A stretch of DNA of 64,000 nt, taken from an uncultured Candidatus Melainabacteria bacterium. Its GTDB lineage: Bacteria > Cyanobacteriota > Vampirovibrionia > Gastranaerophilales > Gastranaerophilaceae. Positions 18,381 to 26,078 of the stretch are shown piece after piece (the first letter of the stretch is position 1; the number at the start of each line of letters is the position of its first letter). The translations under genes were made by a program, and so were the position numbers. Under the pieces are notes generated by a model. It saw only the letters and a list, made by a program, of their open reading frames with translations, was not told the DNA's origin and searched no databases. Location: the NCBI GenBank assembly GCA_934718085.1, contig CAKUZL010000001.1, positions 186,001 to 250,000 of the forward strand, in the 5' to 3' direction.

Positions 18381-19730
18381 ATGTTGAACGAAAAAATTGT
18401 TGTAAAGTGCGAAAAACTTTTGTCGGGCGGAAACTCGCTTTGCAGAGTAAACGGATTCCCGCTTTTTGTAGAAGGCGGCTGTCCGGGCGATTTGCTTGAA
18501 ATTGTCGTAACAAAAGTTAATAAAAACTACGGGTTTGCGAAAATCGAAAAAATCGTTGAGCCCTCAAACTCGAGAACGATTCCGTTTTGCAAGTATTTCG
18601 GACTGTGCGGCGGATGTTCGCTTCAGCATGTTTCTTATGATGAGCAGCTTGTTCAAAAGCGATTGATTGTAGAAGAAACTTTGAAAAAGACGACGGGCGA
18701 AAATATTCCCGTAAATCCGGTTATTGCTTCACCCCGTACCGAAAATTTTCGGCACAAAGTTCAATATCCGGTGGCTTTTCGAGACGGAAAAATTATCGCG
18801 GGGTATTTTAAAAAAGGTTCGCACGAGGTTGTCGATATCGATGAGTGTCCCGTGCAGGTGAAAACGGCGGACAATCTGATGTCGGAAATAAAGCTGCTTT
18901 GCGAGGATTTAAAAATTTCCGCGTACGATGAGCATACGGGGGGCGGGCTTTTAAGGCACGTTATTTTCAGGGTTTCGAAAAAAACGAAGGAAGTTTTGGT
19001 TATTTTTGTGATAAACGAAACGTCGGTTCCCGAAAAAATCAAAAAACTTGCCGCTTTAATTTTTGAAAAGCCTTATGTTGTCGGCGTTTGCGTGAATTTC
19101 AACAACAAAAAAACAAACGTTATCGAAGGCGAAATTACGAAAACCCTTTGCGGACAAGGTTTCTACACGGACGAACTTAACGGTGTCGAGTATAAAGTCA
19201 GCCCCGGAAGTTTTTTCCAGGTAAATCCGTATTCCGCGCAAATAATTTTCGAAACGGCACGGCGAATGATTTCGGACAAGTTGAATAATCCTTCGGTTTT
19301 GGACGCATACTCGGGCGTTTCGGCGTTTGGGCTCCAAATGAAAGACATTGCTCGCGAAATTGTTTGTGTCGAAGAATGTAAAAGTGCTTCGCTTGATGCC
19401 GCCGAAAACGTGAAGCTTTCCGGGGCGAAAAACGTTAAAATTATTAATTCTGACGCATTTACAACTTTCGAAGATTTTGCGAAAAATAATATAACTTTCG
19501 ATGTCGTTTTGTTGGATCCTCCGCGCAAAGGCTGCGGAATTGCGGCTTTGGAGCATGTCGTGAAGCTTGCTGAAAAACTTATCGTGTACGTAAGTTGCAA
19601 TCCCGCGACTCTTGCCGCCGATATTAATTTTTTACATTCGAAAGGGTTTAAAACCCGTTACGTTCAGCCCGTCGATATGTTTTGCCACACTCCGCACGTC
19701 GAGTGTGTTGCTCTGATTGAACGAATTTAA
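18381..19730 (+). CDS. rlmD: 23S rRNA (uracil-C5)-methyltransferase, RlmD/TrmA family
   Basis: This 449-residue SAM-dependent enzyme methylates a uracil in RNA. An N-terminal TRAM-like segment (CEKLLSGGNSLCRVNG) is followed by the iron-sulfur cluster cysteines in CKYFGLCGGC (about residues 66-75) and a later ECPVQ. The Rossmann part has DAYSGVSAFG, the catalytic DPPRKGC with the nucleophilic cysteine, and YVSCNPATLAAD. The ATG at 18381 was chosen over an in-frame TTG at 18363 because homology begins there and a TATAAT lies just upstream. The exact uridine target (U1939 or other) cannot be told from sequence. Its TAA overlaps the stop codon of the convergent GH13 gene. Confidence 0.9.
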   Translation: MLNEKIVVKCEKLLSGGNSLCRVNGFPLFVEGGCPGDLLEIVVTKVNKNYGFAKIEKIVEPSNSRTIPFCKYFGLCGGCSLQHVSYDEQLVQKRLIVEETLKKTTGENIPVNPVIASPRTENFRHKVQYPVAFRDGKIIAGYFKKGSHEVVDIDECPVQVKTADNLMSEIKLLCEDLKISAYDEHTGGGLLRHVIFRVSKKTKEVLVIFVINETSVPEKIKKLAALIFEKPYVVGVCVNFNNKKTNVIEGEITKTLCGQGFYTDELNGVEYKVSPGSFFQVNPYSAQIIFETARRMISDKLNNPSVLDAYSGVSAFGLQMKDIAREIVCVEECKSASLDAAENVKLSGAKNVKIINSDAFTTFEDFAKNNITFDVVLLDPPRKGCGIAALEHVVKLAEKLIVYVSCNPATLAADINFLHSKGFKTRYVQPVDMFCHTPHVECVALIERI

Positions 19731-21883
19731 ACTTTTTTGAACACGCACAGCGAATACGCGGGCAGCGAGATTTTTCTGATACCGCCGGATTTTTTTTCGG
19801 GGTTGGTAAAACTTCCGTCGTTGCCGAATTTTCGTTCATTTGTGTTGAATATTTCGATCCATTCGCCTTCCGGAAATTCGATTTTGTAGTTGTCGAAATA
19901 AAAATCGGACGAAAAGTTCGCAGTCGAGAAAATTTCGTTGTCGTCGAGTTTTACGTGAACCGCAATAACTCTCGATATCGGGTGTGTTACCGTGCCGACG
20001 ACCCGCCCGGTTTGAAGGGCAGGATTTTGTTCGTTCAGAGTGTTTAGAACTTTCATCATTCGTTTCGTGTTACCCAAATCTTTGTGATATTTCGGCGAAT
20101 AATGAATCGTTCCGGGCTTCGAGTCCAAAAATGCGCTTAAACCCGGTTTATAGCCTTTTTCTTCCAGAGCTTTTTCGTAGCCGCAGGAGAGTTCTCTGAA
20201 AAATTTGAAATACCCGATATCGCCTTTTTCGTCGCCTTGAAAAATCATTTTCGGGCCCGGCAAAAAAAACGTGAATGCAGTTGCCAGACGCATTTTTGCA
20301 AGAGCCGCTTTATATGCGCCTTTCAATGATGTAATCGTTGCAGATTCCGACAAAAAGTTGTTTTTTTTGAACCGATTAAGCTCGGTGTTCGTGAAATTTT
20401 CCAATTCGCCCGTCATCAGGGTTTTTAAAATATTTTGAGCAGCGTGCGCAAATTTTTGTTCGCGTCTGTTTTTGTAGTCGAGAGGCACGTTTTTGTAAAT
20501 ATTTATTTCTTTTGCGAAAATTTTTGTGATAAGCCTTGTTCCGTCGACGTTTCCGATTTCGTCGTGACTCATCGGATATTTTACCCGCATTCCCGAATTT
20601 TTTACGACATAGTCAAGCGCGTCGATATTTGCGGGATATCCGCCCCAATATTCGAGCACCTGTGCCGCGATTTGTTTGTGGTATTGAAAATCCCATTCCG
20701 AGTTGTATCCCAAATTTTCCAGCGATATCGAATTTTTGGCTATTTTTGAGATAAAACGTTCGTGGTTGTTCGTGTTTTCGAAAATTTCTTCTTCCGTAAA
20801 AGGTTTTGTTACTCGAACATCGTTTTCGCGAGCGTCTTCGGCAATCAAAAAAGCGTTCGGCACGTGGTTTTTTATTTCCGCGGCAAGTTGTTTCATCGTG
20901 AAGTCCGAGTTCATATATTTTGTCAGGTCAAGTCTCAATCCGTCGCAATGATAGTTTATAAGCCAGTTCAGCGCCGCACCCGCGATAAAATTTCTTACAA
21001 TAAGGTTGTCTTTTTTTTCGAAATTGAATTTTTTGCCGAACTCGTTGCATCCGTCGGTGTACGGTCCCGCGTTGTCGATGTCGCACATGTCAAACCCGAT
21101 GTGGTTCGGAACCATATCCATTATCACATTGAGTTTCAGTTTATGCGCGTAGTCAATTAAAGCTTTCAGGTCGTCGGGCGTGCCGTAAGTGTTGTTCGGC
21201 GCGAACTTGTCTACTCCGTCGTATCCCCAATTGTATCCGTAGCAGTTTTCGACCGGCATGATTTCGATTGCGTTAAATCCAATGTCTTTCGCCTCTTTCA
21301 GTTTTTTGCTCGCGGCTTTGTACGACCCTTTTTCGGTCAAAGACGGAATATTCAGTTCGAAAATCCGTAACGCTCCGACGGGTGTCAGCTTGTTTTCCTC
21401 GTCCGCAATCGCACTTACTCTTTCCTTTTTTTCGCAAAGTTGCCACGCGCGGTCTTTCCATTTGTACTTATTGTGGTTGTATATAATCGACCAAACCGGA
21501 AAATCGTCCTGCAACATCGAATACGGATCTCGCACGCGCTTTACGGGCTTCCCTTCCCTGTATATGATAAAACGGTATCTGTCCCTGTGTTTTGCGACTT
21601 TTCCGTTTACAGTCAATTCAAAAACTCCGTCGGCGGTTTTTTCCATCGGTAAAATCTTGAAAATTCTTTTATCGAAAGGCTTTATTTCGACGCAAACTTT
21701 TTCGACATCTTTGAACGTGAAAAATTTGAAATGCACGTTTTTGTCCGAATCCGTGTAAACTCCGCCCTTCAAGCGTCCCGGCGCGCAAAACGAATTTTCG
21801 TCGTGTTCGTTTTCGTGCCCCGAATCAGGCGTGATTGCTTTTATCAGGTTGTATTTTTGTCGTAAAAGTCTTTTGTTCGTCAT
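19727..21883 (-). CDS. GH13 alpha-amylase-family enzyme (branching enzyme/TreZ-like)
   Basis: A 718-residue cytoplasmic enzyme. An N-terminal early-set/CBM48-like domain (about 40-140) precedes a TIM barrel. GH13 motifs are visible: GYNWGYDGV near 216, DMVPNHIG near 256, DGLRLD near 314 (nucleophile Asp), LIAED near 348 (acid/base Glu) and SHDEIGN near 440. The GYNWGYDG and DGLRLD wording resembles 1,4-alpha-glucan branching enzymes and malto-oligosyltrehalose trehalohydrolases; which reaction it performs is open. A C-terminal beta-sandwich (about 620-718) ends the protein. A GGAAGG site precedes the ATG. It likely acts in glycogen or alpha-glucan metabolism together with the nucleotidyltransferase-like and GH13-like genes 1-8 kb away. 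Confidence 0.85.
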   Translation of the reverse strand: MTNKRLLRQKYNLIKAITPDSGHENEHDENSFCAPGRLKGGVYTDSDKNVHFKFFTFKDVEKVCVEIKPFDKRIFKILPMEKTADGVFELTVNGKVAKHRDRYRFIIYREGKPVKRVRDPYSMLQDDFPVWSIIYNHNKYKWKDRAWQLCEKKERVSAIADEENKLTPVGALRIFELNIPSLTEKGSYKAASKKLKEAKDIGFNAIEIMPVENCYGYNWGYDGVDKFAPNNTYGTPDDLKALIDYAHKLKLNVIMDMVPNHIGFDMCDIDNAGPYTDGCNEFGKKFNFEKKDNLIVRNFIAGAALNWLINYHCDGLRLDLTKYMNSDFTMKQLAAEIKNHVPNAFLIAEDARENDVRVTKPFTEEEIFENTNNHERFISKIAKNSISLENLGYNSEWDFQYHKQIAAQVLEYWGGYPANIDALDYVVKNSGMRVKYPMSHDEIGNVDGTRLITKIFAKEINIYKNVPLDYKNRREQKFAHAAQNILKTLMTGELENFTNTELNRFKKNNFLSESATITSLKGAYKAALAKMRLATAFTFFLPGPKMIFQGDEKGDIGYFKFFRELSCGYEKALEEKGYKPGLSAFLDSKPGTIHYSPKYHKDLGNTKRMMKVLNTLNEQNPALQTGRVVGTVTHPISRVIAVHVKLDDNEIFSTANFSSDFYFDNYKIEFPEGEWIEIFNTNERKFGNDGSFTNPEKKSGGIRKISLPAYSLCVFKKV

Positions 21884-22002
21884 TGGTTTTGCCTTCCGTT
21901 AACCGAATTATAAATTCTTTTTGCTTTTTTTTGAATAGTTCGTTTGAACTTTTTTTTATATGTTTTATAATGTTTTTGTACTTGATTGTAATGTGACGGA
22001 AA

Positions 22003-22914
22003 ATGAAAGTTTTTGACGGTTTTTGTAATATCCCTAATTTATCACTCGCTCTCGGTTTTTTCGACGGCGTTCACAAAGGACACGAAGTCGTTTTAAAAAA
22101 TGCCGTGCAATTTGCGGTTCAAAATAATTCGAAGTCCGGCGTAATTCTTTTTGATAAACATCCGTCGGAAATTCTTTTTAACAAACATTTTGAGCATTTA
22201 ATTCCGCTCGGAGACAAACTGGACATGCTCTCGGCTCTGAACTTCGACTACGCTTTTGTCATAAAATTTACCCCCGAATTTTCTCAAATTTCCCCTCACG
22301 ATTATGTCGAAAACATTCTCGTAAAATATTTTTCGCCGTGTGCGATTACAACGGGGTTCAGTCACACTTTCGGTAAAAACGCCGAAGGGACGCCCGTTTT
22401 GCTCGAAAATTTGTCTTCGTCTTTCGGATACAAATATTTTCAAATTCCGCCGGTGACGTTCAAAAATCACTCGGTTTGCAGTTCCGCAATTCGCCGAGCC
22501 GTCAAAAATTCCGATTTCGATCTTGCAAAAGATTTACTCGGCTACGATTTTTACGTGAAATCATTTGTCGTCCACGGTAACGAAATTGCCCGCACTTTCG
22601 GCTTTCCGACGGCAAATATCGTTTATCCCGAAGATATTGTCAAAATCGACACGGGTGTTTTTCTGACGAGGGTAACTCTGCACGGTAAATCGTATTTCGG
22701 GCTGCTGAATTACGGTTTTCGCCCGACTTTGGGTAAAGATGAAGCTCCCGTTTGCGAAGTTTTTATTGACGGAGTCGACGAAAATCTTTACGGACGTTCG
22801 TTAAAAATCGAGTTTCTTTCGAAAATTCGTGACGAACAAAAATTCGCATCGTTTTCCGATTTGAAAAAACAAATTCAAAAAGACCTGAAATTTTTACAAA
22901 ATTATCCGGGTTGA
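22003..22914 (+). CDS. ribF: Bifunctional riboflavin kinase/FAD synthetase
   Basis: RibF converts riboflavin to FMN and FMN to FAD. The 303-residue protein has the N-terminal nucleotidyltransferase motif GFFDGVHKGH (about 19-28), the GFSHTFGKNAEGT loop, and a SSAIRRAV motif equivalent to the SSTxIR signature. The C-terminal flavokinase domain has RTFGFPTANI and TGVFLTRV. Length is typical. A TATAAT at 21966-21971 could be its -10 box, giving a leader of about 25 nt. Confidence 0.95.
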   Translation: MKVFDGFCNIPNLSLALGFFDGVHKGHEVVLKNAVQFAVQNNSKSGVILFDKHPSEILFNKHFEHLIPLGDKLDMLSALNFDYAFVIKFTPEFSQISPHDYVENILVKYFSPCAITTGFSHTFGKNAEGTPVLLENLSSSFGYKYFQIPPVTFKNHSVCSSAIRRAVKNSDFDLAKDLLGYDFYVKSFVVHGNEIARTFGFPTANIVYPEDIVKIDTGVFLTRVTLHGKSYFGLLNYGFRPTLGKDEAPVCEVFIDGVDENLYGRSLKIEFLSKIRDEQKFASFSDLKKQIQKDLKFLQNYPG

Positions 22915-23042
22915 ATTCGGCGCTTGTTTTTTGTGTCCGAAATGCGGTTGTCTCGGGGCGTGCGAAGAGGTGTCGTTTTTCGGCTCGCAGCTCGAGCATG
23001 CTTTTTCGTGAAAAAGTATGTGTAATTTGTTTTTACCTTTTT

Positions 23043-23080
23043 GAGCAAAAAAAAGAGGAAAACGGTCTGCTTTCCTCTTC
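23043..23080 (-). terminator. Intrinsic terminator of the nucleotidyltransferase-like gene
   Basis: AAGAGGAAA (23053-23061) pairs with TTTCCTCTT (23071-23079). On the minus strand the 9-bp stem is followed by a run of eight T, 27 nt after the stop of the gene starting at 24702. Confidence 0.85.
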
Positions 23081-23106
23081 GTCGTGTTATTCTCTACTCT
23101 CTCTTC

Positions 23107-24702
23107 TTACGCTTTTTTGTCCATTACGAAAATATTCCCCTTTGCTTCAATCGGCGAGCCGTTTTTGTCTGCTCCCGCAGTGAAAGCGTTGAAGTCTTCT
23201 CTTGCCTTACTCGACAAATAAACGACTCCGCTCTTTTCGTCGTAATTTCCCGCGAAATCTTCCATAACTTTCGGGTTTACTCCGTAATATTTTCCGTTTT
23301 TACCGGTTCTGCCGGCTTTGTATTCCGTCGCAACGTCCTTGATTACGTCAAGGTATGCTTTTGCGGTTCCGATATCGTCCCAAACCGCGGTGTTGCCCGA
23401 AGGATTTTTCAACGATGTCGTATAAGCTTTCATTGCTTTTCCGTCGGCACCCTTTATTTTGCCTTCGTTTATCGCTTTGATAAGTTCGGGCATGATGTTC
23501 TTGCCCAACAACGTTTTTGATTTTTCGTCGGGATTAGCCTCTCTTGCTGCTTCATCTTTTTTGAACAGTTCTTTCACGAACGGCAACGCTTCTTTACTTA
23601 TAAAGTACATTCCCGGGTTTGCGGCGTATTTGCCGTCAACTCCGCAGTGTTCCTTGATTTCGTCCGTAATGACCTGCGGTTTTTCCGTAAATCCTTTGAT
23701 TTGCAATTCTCTGTTTTTGCCTTCTCCGACTTTGTCAAACGAAATAAGTCCGAATGATTTCGCTCTGGTTTCGTTTACGGGGTAAAAAGGTATTACCAGC
23801 GCGGCTTTTTTGTCTTTCATAAGTTTGTAAGCGTTCGACAAATCCGCGTTAGTGAAGATGTCGGCGTTTACGATGACAAGGTCTTTGTTCGAAGGAATTT
23901 TTCCCTTGACCAAAGCTTCCAAAATCGCTCCGCCGTCGGAGTTCAGGTCGGAACCTTTAACTATATTAAGTCTTTCGCCCGCCGGTTGAACCAACGGATC
24001 TTTTTGGTTTTCGTGAATGTACAAAGGTTTCGTTTTACCGTTGATAAATCCCGACGCTTCGGCAATATTCAGCGCGTTTGCGACTATTCTGTAATTTCCG
24101 TCGGTCGGCATGTACAACGAAGGTTTGTTGTTTCCGTTTACGCTCGTCAGGTTCGCAAGTCTCGTACCGAATCCGCCCGCGGGAATGACCAAAGTCGGTT
24201 CGTTTTTTATAACCGTCGATTTTGCGCTTCCGTCTATCGTGTGACCCGTTAAATTGTTGATGTACGCCTGAACGGCTTTTGTCGTTTCGTTTCCGTTATT
24301 GTTTGTGGTTACCGCAAACTTCGATGCACCGAACGACAATTTCTTCTTGCTTTCGGGGAACATTTCTATCGAAAGTTTTCCGTCTTTGCTTTTCAACGAA
24401 CTTCCCGCAAACATTTTTACGGTTGTGTCGCCGAGTTTAGGGTGGGTAATGTTCAGTTCCGGTGCGAATTTTGCTTCGTCCGCCGTTACCTTTAACCCTT
24501 TGTATTCCGGCGAAATTTTTATCTTTGCAATCATTTCGCCTTCCGCGTTCGCGATAATCTGTTCGTTTCCTTTCTTAAACGTGTGAAGTTTTTCTCCCTT
24601 TGCTTCTACATTTTCTCTCGAAACTTTTTTGCCCGAAAAACTTATGTTTTTCGCGGGTGCAAAAATTCTCGGTTGTACCGAGCTTACTCCTGTTACAGAC
24701 AT
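23107..24702 (-). CDS. Sugar-phosphate nucleotidyltransferase-like protein with lineage-specific N-terminal extension
   Basis: A 531-residue protein. Residues about 170-470 form a nucleotidyltransferase fold: PAGGFGTRLANLT near 175 matches the G-x-G-T-R nucleotide-binding loop, VNADIF near 278 is the metal-binding Asp motif, GFTEKP near 340 contains the conserved EKP, and WDDIGT near 455 is the terminal motif. These resemble GalU, GlgC and ManC enzymes, which make NDP-sugars; the sugar is not clear. The first ~165 residues are unlike the family and begin with MSVTGV and an NISFSGKK motif shared with other large proteins here. No signal peptide is seen. An AGGA site precedes the ATG. It may supply NDP-glucose to the nearby GH13 enzymes, which is inference. 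Confidence 0.75.
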   Translation of the reverse strand: MSVTGVSSVQPRIFAPAKNISFSGKKVSRENVEAKGEKLHTFKKGNEQIIANAEGEMIAKIKISPEYKGLKVTADEAKFAPELNITHPKLGDTTVKMFAGSSLKSKDGKLSIEMFPESKKKLSFGASKFAVTTNNNGNETTKAVQAYINNLTGHTIDGSAKSTVIKNEPTLVIPAGGFGTRLANLTSVNGNNKPSLYMPTDGNYRIVANALNIAEASGFINGKTKPLYIHENQKDPLVQPAGERLNIVKGSDLNSDGGAILEALVKGKIPSNKDLVIVNADIFTNADLSNAYKLMKDKKAALVIPFYPVNETRAKSFGLISFDKVGEGKNRELQIKGFTEKPQVITDEIKEHCGVDGKYAANPGMYFISKEALPFVKELFKKDEAAREANPDEKSKTLLGKNIMPELIKAINEGKIKGADGKAMKAYTTSLKNPSGNTAVWDDIGTAKAYLDVIKDVATEYKAGRTGKNGKYYGVNPKVMEDFAGNYDEKSGVVYLSSKAREDFNAFTAGADKNGSPIEAKGNIFVMDKKA

Positions 24703-24758
24703 GTTTTCCTATCCTCTTTTTTAAGTACATACCGATTAAACCGTCTCAAGATTTTTTT

Positions 24759-24787
24759 TTGACACTTTTTACCGGTCTTTTTACAAT
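24759..24787 (+). promoter_or_regulatory. Strong sigma70-type promoter for the Cys-rich small gene
   Basis: TTGACA (24759-24764) and TACAAT (24782-24787) are separated by exactly 17 bp. The predicted start near 24794 gives a leader of about 73 nt before the ATG at 24867. This is the best -35/-10 pair I found in the window. Confidence 0.75.
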
Positions 24788-24813
24788 TCTTAATGTTTTC
24801 TTTTTTATACTTT

Positions 24814-24859
24814 CCTCCGATGTTCTTTTTCAAAAATTTTATTAAATAATTATCGGAGG
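24814..24859 (+). promoter_or_regulatory. Leader inverted repeat that pairs with the Shine-Dalgarno sequence
   Basis: CCTCCGAT (24814-24821) is perfectly complementary to ATCGGAGG (24852-24859), which contains the whole GGAGG ribosome binding site of the gene starting at 24867. Both arms lie downstream of the predicted transcription start, with a 30-nt A+T-rich loop. Folding would hide the ribosome binding site, so translation is probably conditional. The 8-bp stem is seen; the regulatory role is inferred. Confidence 0.6.
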
Positions 24860-24866
24860 TATCGTT

Positions 24867-25049
24867 ATGAAAAAGAAATCAAAACGTGCAATGAAAAAAT
24901 TGCGAAAACGGCTCGAAGAAAATTTCGCCAAGCCTATAGAAGAGTCTCTGAATTGCGGCTGTCTCGGCTTCGACAATTTTATCGAACCGCGGAATATGTG
25001 TTCGTGTAACGAATGTGTGTGCGTGTCTTCGTTAAATTTTTTCGACTGA
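24867..25049 (+). CDS. Small Cys-rich basic protein (60 residues), unknown function
   Basis: A 60-residue protein that I do not recognise. Residues 1-22 are very basic (MKKKSKRAMKK...), a linker follows, and the C-terminal half has six cysteines at 30, 32, 45, 47, 50 and 52 (C-x-C, 12 residues, C-x-C-x2-C-x-C). Such spacing suits metal or iron-sulfur binding or disulfides. No signal peptide is seen. Reality is supported by a 17-bp-spaced promoter, a perfect GGAGG site 7 nt before the ATG, and an intrinsic terminator 6 nt after the stop codon. It is monocistronic, divergent from the nucleotidyltransferase-like gene and convergent to fabI. Confidence 0.75.
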   Translation: MKKKSKRAMKKLRKRLEENFAKPIEESLNCGCLGFDNFIEPRNMCSCNECVCVSSLNFFD

Positions 25050-25054
25050 CAAAA

Positions 25055-25080
25055 AAGCACCCCGAAAGGGTGCTTCTTTT
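25055..25080. terminator. Bidirectional intrinsic terminator between the Cys-rich gene and fabI
   Basis: AAGCACCC (25055-25062) pairs with GGGTGCTT (25068-25075) around a CGAAA loop. T runs flank it on both strands, so it can end the small plus-strand transcript and the fabI transcript. Confidence 0.88.
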
Positions 25081-25098
25081 TGTTTGTAAAATTTTTGA

Positions 25099-25932
25099 TT
25101 ACTCGTGATGCGCCGCTTCTTTTTGCATTTTGATGACGGTGTCGATTGCCTGCATTTCTTCAAGTGAAGAATATACGGCATGGCATCCGCAATCCACGTG
25201 AATAACTTCGCCGGTTACGCCGCTAGAAAGGTCGGACAACAGGTAAACCGCGGTATTTCCGATTTCCGTCGTCGTGACGTTTCTGTTTAACGGAGCTTTG
25301 AGCACACCTGCTTTCAACATTTTGTCAAAGCCGGAAATTCCTTTTGCGGCAAGGGTTTTGACTGCACCTGCAGAAATGCAGTTTACGCGAATATTGTCCT
25401 TGCCCAAGTTGTCCGCAAGATATCTCGAACTTGCTTCCAACGTTGCTTTCGCGACGCCCATTACGTTGTAATTCGCAACGACTTTTTCCGAGCCGAGATA
25501 AGTCAACGATATTATCGATCCGCCGTTTTTCATATATTTACGGGCTTCTCTTGCCATTGTAACCAACGAGTAAGCGCTGACTCCGAGAGCCGTGTCCCAG
25601 CCCGCTTTCGACGTGTTTACGAATTCGCCCGTCAAATCTTCTTTATTCGCAAAAGCTACGGCATGTATCACAAAGTCAAGATTTCCGTAGATTTCGTTAT
25701 ATTTTTCGAAAACTTCTTTAACTCGGTTTTCATCCGTAACGTCGCATTCTACGGTCAATTTAGAGTTCATCGCTTCCGCAATCGGTCTTACGCGCTTTTC
25801 CATCGCAGGGTTTGCGTACGTAAAAGCAAGCTCTCCGCCTTCCGCGATGATTCTTTCGGCTATCCCGTAAGCTATTCCGCTCGTGTTGCTGACGCCGAAT
25901 ATTATCCCTTTTTTTCCTTCTAAAATATTCAT
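25099..25932 (-). CDS. fabI: Enoyl-[acyl-carrier-protein] reductase (NADH)
   Basis: FabI carries out the last reduction of each fatty acid elongation cycle. The 277-residue short-chain dehydrogenase-type protein has the modified cofactor motif GVSNTSGIAYGIA, LTYLGSEKVVANYNVMGVAKA containing the catalytic Tyr and Lys of the Y-x6-K motif, and a C-terminal SGVTGEVIHVDCG block. An AGGAG site precedes the ATG. It sits between terminators and is probably monocistronic. The 146 nt upstream (25933-26078) hold only C-rich tracts with no gene. Confidence 0.95.
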   Translation of the reverse strand: MNILEGKKGIIFGVSNTSGIAYGIAERIIAEGGELAFTYANPAMEKRVRPIAEAMNSKLTVECDVTDENRVKEVFEKYNEIYGNLDFVIHAVAFANKEDLTGEFVNTSKAGWDTALGVSAYSLVTMAREARKYMKNGGSIISLTYLGSEKVVANYNVMGVAKATLEASSRYLADNLGKDNIRVNCISAGAVKTLAAKGISGFDKMLKAGVLKAPLNRNVTTTEIGNTAVYLLSDLSSGVTGEVIHVDCGCHAVYSSLEEMQAIDTVIKMQKEAAHHE

Positions 25933-26078
25933 AACAAAAATCTCCTGTTTCTCAAATTTTACAAAAAACGGGGAATTTTTTCAAGTAATCCCCCATCCCC
26001 GCGAAAATCGGTCATCCCCGCGGCTTGAATTTAATCTTTAAACCCAAAATGTATACGACTTTGCGTTTGTTTTTCGGG

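Noticed and set aside
22911..23183. 90-codon frame between ribF and the nucleotidyltransferase-like gene
   Set aside because: It runs through the terminator hairpin at 23053-23079 and has low-complexity Ser/Leu/Cys composition.
24842..25060. 72-codon minus-strand frame opposite the Cys-rich gene
   Set aside because: No ribosome binding site, promoter on the opposite strand, and sequence composition typical of an antisense shadow.
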